Assembly: GCA_041665165.1 (NCBI GenBank)
Contig: JBAYJJ010000024.1
Location: 1 to 19,675 of the forward strand
DNA: 19,675 nt
Origin: MWCR01 sp041665165
GTDB lineage: Bacteria; Patescibacteriota; Patescibacteriia; 2-12-FULL-60-25
Direction: 5' to 3'
The first letter of the stretch is position 1. Every line of letters starts with the position of its first letter. Below the pieces are notes generated by a model. That model worked only from the letters and a program-made list of their open reading frames with translations. It was not told the DNA's origin and did no database searches. Made by a program: the position numbers and the translations under genes. Below are positions 6,839 to 12,897 of this stretch, piece after piece.

Positions 6839-6934
6839 GTCATTGCGAACGAGCAGTGAAGCAATCTCATACCAAAACACTGAAGCACTTCAGTTAATTA
6901 GTAAGAGATTGCCACGCCGTTGGCTCGCAATGAC
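6839..6934. repeat. Mosaic inverted repeat (GTCATTGCGA type) before the flippase gene
   Basis: Left arm 6839-6868 begins GTCATTGCGA and ends GCAATCTC; right arm 6905-6934 begins GAGATTGCCACG and ends TCGCAATGAC. The outer 10 and inner 8 bases of each arm pair; the middles differ, as is typical of this mosaic repeat family found in many unrelated bacteria. The 36-base centre holds a second palindrome (ACTGAAG CA CTTCAGT, 6879-6894). Confidence 0.78.
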
Positions 6935-6950
6935 AAATGGAGTAGTTGAG

Positions 6951-8444
6951 ATGACAAAAAACGAAAGGCGTGCGACAATTCAACGCATGAGTACTGCTCG
7001 ATTGATTGCATGGAACACTGGCATCCAAGCCGTTGGAAAAATCATCTCAACCTTGTTTGGCGTGGCCATCATCTCGTTCATGACGAGATACCTTGGCACT
7101 GAAGGGTTTGGATTTTACTCAACAGCTAATGCTTTTTTCCAGATTTTCGTGATTACTTTGGATCTTGGCATCAATGTGATGATCGTGCAGATCTTGGGCG
7201 AGCACAAAGGCGACGAAAAATACGAAAACCGCGCAGTAAGCGCAACCATGACCTTGCGCATCCTGCTGTCTTTGATTTTTTTAACGGCCGCGCCTTTGGC
7301 CGGGCTCCTCTTCCCCTATGATCCTGTAGTCAAAATCGCCATCTTTGCCATTTGGGGTTCATTCTTTACTGCATCATTGAACCAGATCGTGATCGGCGTC
7401 CAGCAAAGGCACTTGAAGATGCACATGGTGGCCATCAGCGAAGTCGCAGGCCGTGCATTTTTATTTTTAGGCATGCTCTTGGCCATGTATCTGGGCTGGG
7501 GCTTGATCCCGATCGTGATCATGGTCTCCATCGGCAGTGCCTTGAACCTGCTCATCAACTGGCTGGCAGCCCGGCACTATGCATCCTTCAAATGGAACTG
7601 GGATCCGGAGTTCTGGAAAATGCTTATTGGCCGCTCCTGGCCCATTGGCGTGTCCATCATCTTCAACCTCGCATATTTCAAGGCAGACACTTTCATCCTC
7701 TCGCTCGTGCGGCCTGCGGCTGAGGTCGGAATCTATAGCGCGGCCTATCGCGTGCTGGAAATATTGGTCACCTTCCCGTTCATGCTGGCTGGGGTGATGC
7801 TGCCCCTCATGTCCCACGCCTGGGTAAACAAAGATCATGAAAAATTCACGCGTCTTATCCGCCAGTCTTTCAGTGCCATGATGGTTTTGGCTATTCCTTT
7901 GGCCGCAGGCACGATCGTAATGGGCGTGCCGCTCATGACCTTCATCTCTGGCCCTGCATATTTGGAGTCAGGCCAAGTCCTGAAAGTCCTAGCCTTAGCT
8001 ACGGCCGTGATTTACATCGGCACTATCTCATCGCATGTGGTTGTGGCCATTAATGCACAGAAAAAAATGCTGCCAGTCTATATTATCGTCGCGATTTTGA
8101 CTGTGCTCGGCTATGTACTGCTCATTCCCATCTACGGCATGTGGGCCGCGGCCTGGCTTACGGTCGCCTCTGAAATCGCAGTGGCCGGTGCATCAACTTA
8201 CTTTTGTCTTAAAGCCGCACCAAATGGTTTTTCAGTACCAGTTGCACTCAAACTTCTGTTCGCCGCAGGCATGATGGCACTCGCCATCCTCCCCCTTAAA
8301 AACTTTTGGCTGCCCATTCCGATTTTCACGGGCATCGCAATCTATTCCATCCTCGTACTGTTAACCGGCGCGATTTCTAAAGACACGCTCAAAGAACTTT
8401 TTGCCATCAAACGCGGAGGGGACGTGGCGATTGAGGATATTTAA
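6951..8444 (+). CDS. Oligosaccharide flippase, MOP/Wzx-like
   Basis: A 497-aa polytopic membrane protein of the polysaccharide-transport (Wzx/MATE-type MOP) superfamily, which moves lipid-linked sugar units across the inner membrane. Evidence: about a dozen or more hydrophobic helices spread over the length, N-terminal SFMTRYLGTEGFGFYSTANAF (typical RYLGxxGFGxYs signature, in pieces RYLGTEGFG and FYSTANAFF), and normal length. I start at 6951 because GGAG lies nine bases upstream and the protein begins MTKNERR there; the frame continues back to 6843 only through repeat DNA. It is followed by the O-antigen-ligase-type gene, which fits a surface glycan pathway. The substrate cannot be told. No glycosyltransferase is present in the window. 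Confidence 0.9.
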   Translation: MTKNERRATIQRMSTARLIAWNTGIQAVGKIISTLFGVAIISFMTRYLGTEGFGFYSTANAFFQIFVITLDLGINVMIVQILGEHKGDEKYENRAVSATMTLRILLSLIFLTAAPLAGLLFPYDPVVKIAIFAIWGSFFTASLNQIVIGVQQRHLKMHMVAISEVAGRAFLFLGMLLAMYLGWGLIPIVIMVSIGSALNLLINWLAARHYASFKWNWDPEFWKMLIGRSWPIGVSIIFNLAYFKADTFILSLVRPAAEVGIYSAAYRVLEILVTFPFMLAGVMLPLMSHAWVNKDHEKFTRLIRQSFSAMMVLAIPLAAGTIVMGVPLMTFISGPAYLESGQVLKVLALATAVIYIGTISSHVVVAINAQKKMLPVYIIVAILTVLGYVLLIPIYGMWAAAWLTVASEIAVAGASTYFCLKAAPNGFSVPVALKLLFAAGMMALAILPLKNFWLPIPIFTGIAIYSILVLLTGAISKDTLKELFAIKRGGDVAIEDI

Positions 8445-8465
8445 AAAGACAGCTTTTCAGCTGTC
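8443..8465 (-). terminator. Rho-independent terminator with GAAA tetraloop
   Basis: On the minus strand GACAGCT, loop GAAA, AGCTGTC, then TTTTT. The TGA stop of the 8777-8457 gene lies in the hairpin loop region (8459-8457). The hairpin starts four bases after the flippase stop, so it may also mark the end of that convergent transcript, though no T-run follows on the plus strand. Confidence 0.75.
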
Positions 8466-8777
8466 CGAGTCCGCGCGTTCTTCGCGCTTCTTGAAGTAGA
8501 GCGGCTGGTAGTAGAACGAGGAGACTAGATTCTGGAACCAGTCGACTACAGCCGCAGAAATGCTCCTGCCCTGGCCATAGATTTTCTGATGACACACCTC
8601 TCTTGGTGGAAGTACATCAATCCGGTGTCCTCCATGGCCATCGCCCTCAATCTCCAACTCCACGCTCACGCAGTGCTGGAGATTGTATTTGGCCGCAATC
8701 TCCGCAACATCGATGGGCTGTGTTGTTTCAGGCTCGTATGAAATGAGCAAAACTGCATGCGCTTTCAGAGTAGACAT
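8457..8777 (-). CDS. Hypothetical protein, 106 aa
   Basis: Unrecognised 106-residue protein starting MSTLKAHAVLLISYEPETT. The start is chosen for the very strong AAAGGAGGTGG just upstream; the frame could extend back to 8837 but without such a signal. The pattern suggests a small alpha/beta domain: a hydrophobic first strand (residues 8-14), helix (about 23-31), a strand rich in acidic residues (36-46, VSVELEIEGDG), a His/Gly segment (GHGGH, 47-51) and a helix near 70-85. No membrane segment. It is a single-gene unit between two plus-strand surface-glycan genes, with its own promoter and its own terminator. It resembles the 433-954 gene in having a strong ribosome binding site and a stop codon inside its terminator. 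Confidence 0.72.
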   Translation of the reverse strand: MSTLKAHAVLLISYEPETTQPIDVAEIAAKYNLQHCVSVELEIEGDGHGGHRIDVLPPREVCHQKIYGQGRSISAAVVDWFQNLVSSFYYQPLYFKKREERADSDS

Positions 8778-8799
8778 TGACCCACCTCCTTTGTGCGTG

Positions 8800-8828
8800 A
8801 GGTTAGTTTGAAACAAGGGATTTGTCAA
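8800..8828 (-). promoter_or_regulatory. Promoter for the 8777-8457 gene
   Basis: Perfect TTGACA (8828-8823), 17 bp, TAACCT (8805-8800). It gives a short leader with the strong ribosome binding site. The -35 overlaps that of the divergent promoter at 8822-8850. Confidence 0.5.
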
Positions 8829-8850
8829 TCCAGGCAATGAGCACTAAAAT
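8822..8850 (+). promoter_or_regulatory. Promoter for the O-antigen-ligase-type gene, apparently leaderless
   Basis: TTGTCA (8822-8827), 17 bp, TAAAAT (8845-8850), then eight bases to the ATG at 8859. Spacing is ideal and predicts a transcript starting at or next to the start codon; there is no Shine-Dalgarno. Confidence 0.65.
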
Positions 8851-8858
8851 GCTACTAC

Positions 8859-10196
8859 ATGAACTACCTACTCTTTGCCCTGCCCTTGATACTGCCCACA
8901 TATTTGATCCGCTTTCAGATTGGCCCGTTTCCCACCACTTTGCTGGAGATTCTAATCTGGATTTTTTTGTTGGCTTGGATCGCGGCTCAGCGCACTCAAG
9001 GCCTTAAAAATGCTTGGAAGCAAATCAAGCCGTGGCGCTATGCCATCTTTGCCTGGCTAATCGTCACTGCGCTTGCAGTCATTATTTCGCCGGACAAAAT
9101 CGGCGCGCTCGGCCATTGGCGAGCATATATGTTGGAGCCAGTGCTGGTGTTTTTTGTACTTGCGGACTTGATGCGAGAAACGAAAAGCGAATGGCGAAAA
9201 GCGAATGGCGAATATCTGCTCTACGGTATTGCCACAATCACAATCCTGCTCGGCGCATTCGCCATTTTCCAGTATGCAACAGGCATTGCCATCCCCCATC
9301 CTTGGGACGCGATCATTGGCCGGCGCGCAACTGGATTTTTTGATTTTCCGAACGCGCTCTCGCTTTTCTTGGTGCCGTTCGGGACGCTGTGTTTCGGGCT
9401 TCTTTTAAATTGTCATCTTGAGCGAAGTTCCGTCGCGGGACGCAGTCGAAAGATCTGGTTCGTTCAGAAAAAGCCAGATCCTTCGACTCCGTATAACTCC
9501 GCTCAGGATGACAAAGGGGGGTCAAGCAGGACTCGAGGCGATATGTACTTGTGGTTATTCTTAGCCGCGACTGTTTTTGCTGTGGTTGGTGTCGTGCTCG
9601 CCAAATCCATGGGCGGAGTCTTAGCTTTAGGCATTGGGATGATGACCGTTCTGTTGATGAATGTCAAAACCAGAAAAATCGGAATCATTCTGACTTTAAT
9701 CGGCGCTTTAGGCGCAGGAATCTTTGCTCTTAGCGTCCTGCACACTGAATTGAATCCAGTAAACATCGGCGACTCGCTTATCAACTCCAAAAAATGGTCT
9801 AGCATGGTGCGCGTAATCATTTGGAGTGAGTCCTTAAACCTTGCGATCAACAACCCCATACTTGGCACAGGCTTGCGCAGCTACCCCATTGCCATACTCC
9901 CCTTTCACAAAGCGACGTGGATGGAAGTTTTCCAACAGCCGCACAATCTAGAGCTTATGCTTTGGATTGAAACTGGCTTGCCAGGCCTCATTGTCTTTGC
10001 TTGGCTGTGCGTGATCTGGATTCGCATGGCCAAAAAGAAACAAAATTCCTGGATTTGGATTGCGCCATTGATCGCTTTGCTTGTCCACGGGTTTGTTGAT
10101 GTGCCGTATTTCAAAAACGACTTGGCCATGCAATTTTGGATCTTGGCGGCCTTAGCATCATTCCCCACTTTGTCATTTCGAGGGAAATCGGAGTGA
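8859..10196 (+). CDS. O-antigen ligase/polymerase family membrane protein (Wzy_C-like)
   Basis: A 445-aa polytopic membrane protein of the O-antigen ligase/Wzy polymerase superfamily, which joins or polymerises lipid-linked glycans on the outer side of the inner membrane. About ten to twelve hydrophobic helices are visible. The large periplasmic loop and following helices carry the family signature: NPILGTGLRSYP (about 328-339), PHN (361-363) followed by ETGLPG, and HGFVD (410-414). Three repeats mark the gene: a 14-bp tandem duplication (9181-9208), a 103-bp inverted repeat translated in frame (9411-9513, residues about 185-218) and a repeat holding the stop codon. The in-frame insert is hydrophilic and lies between two membrane helices, so the protein may tolerate it. 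It probably works with the flippase at 6951 and is followed after 11 bases by the thioredoxin-fold gene. Confidence 0.85.
   Translation: MNYLLFALPLILPTYLIRFQIGPFPTTLLEILIWIFLLAWIAAQRTQGLKNAWKQIKPWRYAIFAWLIVTALAVIISPDKIGALGHWRAYMLEPVLVFFVLADLMRETKSEWRKANGEYLLYGIATITILLGAFAIFQYATGIAIPHPWDAIIGRRATGFFDFPNALSLFLVPFGTLCFGLLLNCHLERSSVAGRSRKIWFVQKKPDPSTPYNSAQDDKGGSSRTRGDMYLWLFLAATVFAVVGVVLAKSMGGVLALGIGMMTVLLMNVKTRKIGIILTLIGALGAGIFALSVLHTELNPVNIGDSLINSKKWSSMVRVIIWSESLNLAINNPILGTGLRSYPIAILPFHKATWMEVFQQPHNLELMLWIETGLPGLIVFAWLCVIWIRMAKKKQNSWIWIAPLIALLVHGFVDVPYFKNDLAMQFWILAALASFPTLSFRGKSE
9181..9208 (+). repeat. 14-bp tandem duplication inside the O-antigen-ligase gene
   Basis: CGAAAAGCGAATGG occurs twice in a row (9181-9194, 9195-9208), followed by a partial third copy (CGAAT). 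It encodes ETKSEWRKANGE in a cytoplasm-like loop. The unit is not a multiple of three, so gain or loss of one copy would shift the frame. Confidence 0.75.
9411..9513. repeat. 103-bp inverted repeat translated within a gene
   Basis: Left arm 9411-9458 starts TGTCATCTTGAGCG and ends GTCGAAAGATCTGG; right arm 9474-9513 starts CCAGATCCTTCGACTCC and ends CTCAGGATGACA. The arms pair except in their middles, where the left arm has eight extra bases. The family (TGTCATCCTGAGCG...GATCT) is widespread as an intergenic element; here it is in frame inside a coding sequence. Confidence 0.82.
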
Positions 10197-10198
10197 CA
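10171..10198. repeat. Short inverted repeat supplying the stop codon of the upstream gene
   Basis: TGTCATTTCGA (10171-10181) and TCGGAGTGACA (10188-10198) pair at nine of eleven positions. The TGA at 10194-10196 ends the O-antigen-ligase frame, and the last residues SFRGKSE are repeat-encoded. It resembles the GTCATTTCGA...AGAAATCT repeat type. Confidence 0.6.
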
Positions 10199-10207
10199 AG
10201 AAATCTT

Positions 10208-10624
10208 ATGCAAAAACCTCTGTCGAGAACCCTATTCGCAATATCCGCACTGTCGATCGTGACCTCGCTTTTCGGTGCTGGCTGCCTTGCTCTGCCCCAA
10301 CGACAAGGCAATCAAAATGCGACCACGACACAAGCCTTGCCCAAGGGGGCTGTCATCATTTATGTAGAAGACGGCTGTTCGCATTGTGCAATCGTAGAGA
10401 GCAAAATCAAGAACGGGCTGGTTGATAAAAAAATCTCAATCACTTTCAAAGAGGTTTCAAATAATTTGGACAATGCACGGGAAATGATTTCCAAAGCGCA
10501 AACCTGCAACATACTTGAGACTAACTTGGGCGTGCCTTTTCTGTGGGATGGGCAAACCTGCTATGTGGGCCAGGACAAAATATTGGATTACATTGATCTG
10601 AGGATGAAGGAATTTAATAAGTAA
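10208..10624 (+). CDS. Thioredoxin-fold envelope protein with CSHC motif
   Basis: A 138-aa protein with an N-terminal signal or anchor (hydrophobic residues 9-25) ending in GAGC, a weak lipobox with Cys26; it may be a lipoprotein or simply membrane-anchored. Residues about 46-138 form a small thioredoxin/glutaredoxin-like fold: strand AVIIYVEDG, active-site CSHC (57-60), and GVPFLW with the expected cis-proline. It likely shuttles disulfides or reduces a partner on the outer face of the membrane. Two more cysteines (in QTCNI and QTCYVG) are present. I start at the ATG at 10208, directly before the signal sequence; upstream frame is repeat. It follows the ligase gene after 11 bases and ends in a perfect terminator hairpin. 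Confidence 0.8.
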   Translation: MQKPLSRTLFAISALSIVTSLFGAGCLALPQRQGNQNATTTQALPKGAVIIYVEDGCSHCAIVESKIKNGLVDKKISITFKEVSNNLDNAREMISKAQTCNILETNLGVPFLWDGQTCYVGQDKILDYIDLRMKEFNK

Positions 10625-10648
10625 AAAACCGCCTGAGCGGTTTTTTAC
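10621..10648. terminator. Perfect symmetric terminator shared by two convergent genes
   Basis: Arms GTAAAAAACCGC and GCGGTTTTTTAC (12 bp, perfect) around loop CTGA. Because the stem base is A/T, both strands end in a T-run. It serves the thioredoxin-fold gene (plus), whose stop codon lies in it, and tRNA-Val (minus), whose CCA end is one base away. Confidence 0.9.
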
Positions 10649-10649
10649 G

Positions 10650-10726
10650 TGGTGGGCGACAGAGGAGTCGAACCTCTGACCTTCACAATGTCAATGTGAC
10701 GCTCTAACCAACTGAGCTAGCCGCCC
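10650..10726 (-). tRNA. tRNA-Val (anticodon GAC), CCA encoded
   Basis: Read on the minus strand, the acceptor stem GGGCGGC pairs with GTCGCCC (with one G-T type or mismatch position), the D-arm is GCTC...GAGC, the anticodon stem TCACA/TGTGA encloses TTGACAT with anticodon GAC (10692-10690), and the T-arm is AGAGG TTCGAAT CCTCT. Discriminator A and CCA are genome-encoded. It is transcribed from a good promoter at 10783-10811 and terminated at 10621-10648. Confidence 0.96.
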
Positions 10727-10782
10727 TTATTCAATCTACAATTACCATTCTTCAATAATCAATATCCTTCCAATGCGCGATG

Positions 10783-10811
10783 AGTATATGCAAAACTCGG
10801 TTTTTTGTAAA
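10783..10811 (-). promoter_or_regulatory. Promoter for tRNA-Val
   Basis: TTTACA (10811-10806), exactly 17 bp, TATACT (10788-10783). The predicted start gives a leader of about 50 bases before the tRNA. Confidence 0.65.
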
Positions 10812-10867
10812 GCGACTCAGCTAAACCCTTAACGCCTAACCCTAAATACTAAAAATACATCTACTTA

Positions 10868-11335
10868 CTACTTACTACTTCCTTTAATTTTGGCGACCAG
10901 CTCTGAGCTAGACCTGACTTTTCCTCCGCCGACATTGAACACGACTTCACAACTCACTTTTTGGCAAACATCCCATTCAGGTATGTCTTTTGGCTCTGCC
11001 CTATCTCCGCCTTTGGCAAAATAATTCGGCTTTATGAGGTCAATGGCGCCACTCACGAATTGCGAGCCATCATCCCAATCCACCACATAATCCACGCCTT
11101 TGATACCATCGATAATCTCCATCCTATCTTGCACGGGCATGAAATTGTATTGCTTCTTGCGCATCAAGAACCCATCGCCGTTCACGATCACGATCAAGGT
11201 CTTGCCCAGTTTTTTAGCCTCTATGATGCAGCGCAGATGGCCCACGTGCAATGGGTCAAAGCCTCCGCTGGTCGCGACGATCGGCCGCGGCAAATCAGGC
11301 AACATCTCCAACAGTTTTTCCAGGCTTAAAACCAT
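10868..11335 (-). CDS. Cytidylyltransferase-family nucleotidyltransferase (RfaE2/TagD-like)
   Basis: A 155-aa nucleotidyltransferase that would transfer a nucleotide to a small phosphorylated substrate such as a sugar phosphate or glycerol phosphate. The family signature is clear: GGFDPLHVGH (24-33; the HxGH nucleotide-binding motif), VNGDGFL with following KK, and a terminal RSSS (141-144) in the place of the ISSS/RTTE motif. The length matches single-domain heptose-1-phosphate adenylyltransferase or glycerol-3-phosphate cytidylyltransferase; I cannot choose between them. The start is the ATG at 11335, ten bases after a TATAAG, which fits a leaderless transcript. The frame runs back to 11560 but there it is antisense to tRNA-Ser. 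Position near flippase and ligase genes hints at glycan precursor synthesis. Confidence 0.85.
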   Translation of the reverse strand: MVLSLEKLLEMLPDLPRPIVATSGGFDPLHVGHLRCIIEAKKLGKTLIVIVNGDGFLMRKKQYNFMPVQDRMEIIDGIKGVDYVVDWDDGSQFVSGAIDLIKPNYFAKGGDRAEPKDIPEWDVCQKVSCEVVFNVGGGKVRSSSELVAKIKGSSK

Positions 11336-11345
11336 ATTGGCACAT

Positions 11346-11351
11346 CTTATA
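11346..11351 (-). promoter_or_regulatory. -10 element for the nucleotidyltransferase
   Basis: TATAAG on the minus strand, ten bases before the ATG at 11335. Upstream -35 is poor (TTCGAC at 16 bp). The spacing again predicts little or no leader. Confidence 0.4.
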
Positions 11352-11380
11352 ACGCATGATACAAAACGTCGAATTCCAGG

Positions 11381-11409
11381 TTGACGCAAACCAGGTAAAC
11401 GTATAGTAT
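11381..11409 (+). promoter_or_regulatory. Promoter for tRNA-Ser
   Basis: TTGACG (11381-11386), then TAGTAT at 17 bp (11404-11409) or the overlapping TATAGT at 15 bp. The leader to the tRNA would be about 55 bases and contains the T-rich repeat. Confidence 0.5.
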
Positions 11410-11435
11410 TTGAGCGTTTTGGGGGCTGGTGTATG

Positions 11436-11466
11436 CTTGATGTTTGTATCTTGGTGTTTGATGTTT
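11436..11466 (+). repeat. T-rich repeat directly before tRNA-Ser
   Basis: Contains TGATGTTTGTATCTTGGTG and a second TTTGATGTTT. It is a relative, in the other orientation, of the tracts at 1741-1764 and 6806-6829, and again reads in the direction of the downstream gene. Confidence 0.65.
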
Positions 11467-11469
11467 CAT

Positions 11470-11616
<147 letters not shown>

Positions 11617-11694
11617 TACCCCGTAGCTTTCAGCGGAGGTTGCCAAGATTACAAACTTTAAAACGACATAAAATGAAAGCTCTCAGACATAAAT

Positions 11695-12897
11695 ATGGAA
11701 GATTTACTAAAACAACATTTTGATCAGGTGGACCTGGACATTCGGAAGAAAGCTCCCGGTTATTCTCGTTTCATGGATCAAAAGGTTACTCCTGACGTTC
11801 TATCGTTTATCGCAGATTGTGTCGTCAACTTCTTGGGTGGGAAAGAACCGCATACAACTTTCGTCATCACCGATATCTGGGAATTTCCATACTTTATAAA
11901 AAATACAGTTGCCATCTTTGGGAAACCGTCTCCAGAAAATGAAACTACTGGGTCTGAATACGATAAATTTATAGCTCAACCATTAAAAACACTTGCTTTC
12001 GCCAAAATTCTGGAAGAAAAGAAAATTGGTATAAAAAATACATATACGGTTCTAAAACCAGACATCCTTGAATACATATCTCGTAATGAAAGGAATGCTT
12101 TGCATTTTCTCGTTGTCTATATTGAAAAGGTTTTGTCGGACAGTGGTTTTATAGATGAGCTAGAATCATACATGGCAAAAGCTGCCGCGAATACTTTGAG
12201 CAACGAAGATTTTGAGACACTAAAAAATGACTTCCAAATATTCATGCGAGGGTTTACAGAAATTAACGGTGACACTGAAATAAACCGAATATTTCCAAAA
12301 GTCTTAAATCCTTATGCCGCCGCTTATAAAATCCCTGGAACAGAGAAAGGGCATATGACTCCTGGAAGATTTATTTACTCCGATCTTATGTATAACCGCA
12401 AAAACTTCAGGGACATAGGAAAAGACAAAACAGTGAGCAGACAAGAGATGCTTAGAGAAATCACTGAGTTGCCCGAGGTTGTCATATATCGAGTCCAAAA
12501 AGCAAAAAACATCATTAAGCGACATCACGCAAATAGCGAGGTTAGAGACAGCCTAGCTATAGGAGAGGCAACTCAGGTTCACCATATTTTTCCAGAACAT
12601 GGGTTCCCAGAAATTTCTGATTATCTTGAAAATCTCATTCTACTCACACCTCAACAACATAATACGAGAGCACACCCTGATAATAAAACTCAAACAATAG
12701 GCTCAGAATACCAAAAAGACTGTCTGCTATCAAAAATAGATTCAATCATTGCCTCAATAAGAAAAGGTGATAATTTGTACGCAAAAGAGCGCTTCATCCA
12801 CGTAATCAACACCGGTTACAACTTCAACCTTTCAACCAACACCAGTTTTGAAGAGTTAAAAGAAATCATACGAAAGAGACAAACACCTAGCGGCTAA
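11695..12897 (+). CDS. HNH-type restriction endonuclease, probably type IIS
   Basis: A 400-aa protein with a C-terminal HNH (beta-beta-alpha-metal) nuclease site: QVHHIFPEHGF with H296-H297, LENLILLTPQ with N313, and QHNTRAH with H322 and H327. The preceding 280 residues are mostly helical and unrecognised; they would hold target recognition. Its partner across a tail-to-tail junction is a fused C5-cytosine plus N6-adenine methyltransferase, which argues strongly for a restriction enzyme with an asymmetric target, comparable in make-up to the Eco31I/Esp3I/Alw26I group of HNH type IIS enzymes. Relatedness to that group is inferred, not shown. There is no Shine-Dalgarno before the ATG; a weak TAAAAT lies 20 bases upstream. 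Its last 11 bases overlap the end of the methyltransferase gene. AT-rich codon use fits the island. Confidence 0.8.
   Translation: MEDLLKQHFDQVDLDIRKKAPGYSRFMDQKVTPDVLSFIADCVVNFLGGKEPHTTFVITDIWEFPYFIKNTVAIFGKPSPENETTGSEYDKFIAQPLKTLAFAKILEEKKIGIKNTYTVLKPDILEYISRNERNALHFLVVYIEKVLSDSGFIDELESYMAKAAANTLSNEDFETLKNDFQIFMRGFTEINGDTEINRIFPKVLNPYAAAYKIPGTEKGHMTPGRFIYSDLMYNRKNFRDIGKDKTVSRQEMLREITELPEVVIYRVQKAKNIIKRHHANSEVRDSLAIGEATQVHHIFPEHGFPEISDYLENLILLTPQQHNTRAHPDNKTQTIGSEYQKDCLLSKIDSIIASIRKGDNLYAKERFIHVINTGYNFNLSTNTSFEELKEIIRKRQTPSG

Noticed and set aside
6843..6950. 36-residue N-terminal extension of the flippase
   Set aside because: These codons are entirely mosaic repeat DNA, and a GGAG precedes the ATG at 6951, where the usual N-terminus of the family begins.
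9313..9525. Minus-strand ORF containing HPERSYTESKDL
   Set aside because: It is the translation of the TGTCATCCTGAG-type inverted repeat and of antisense ligase sequence; such peptides are recurrent artefacts.
10136..10207. Upstream extension of the thioredoxin-fold protein
   Set aside because: It overlaps the end of the ligase gene and the repeat at 10171-10198; the signal sequence begins at the ATG at 10208.
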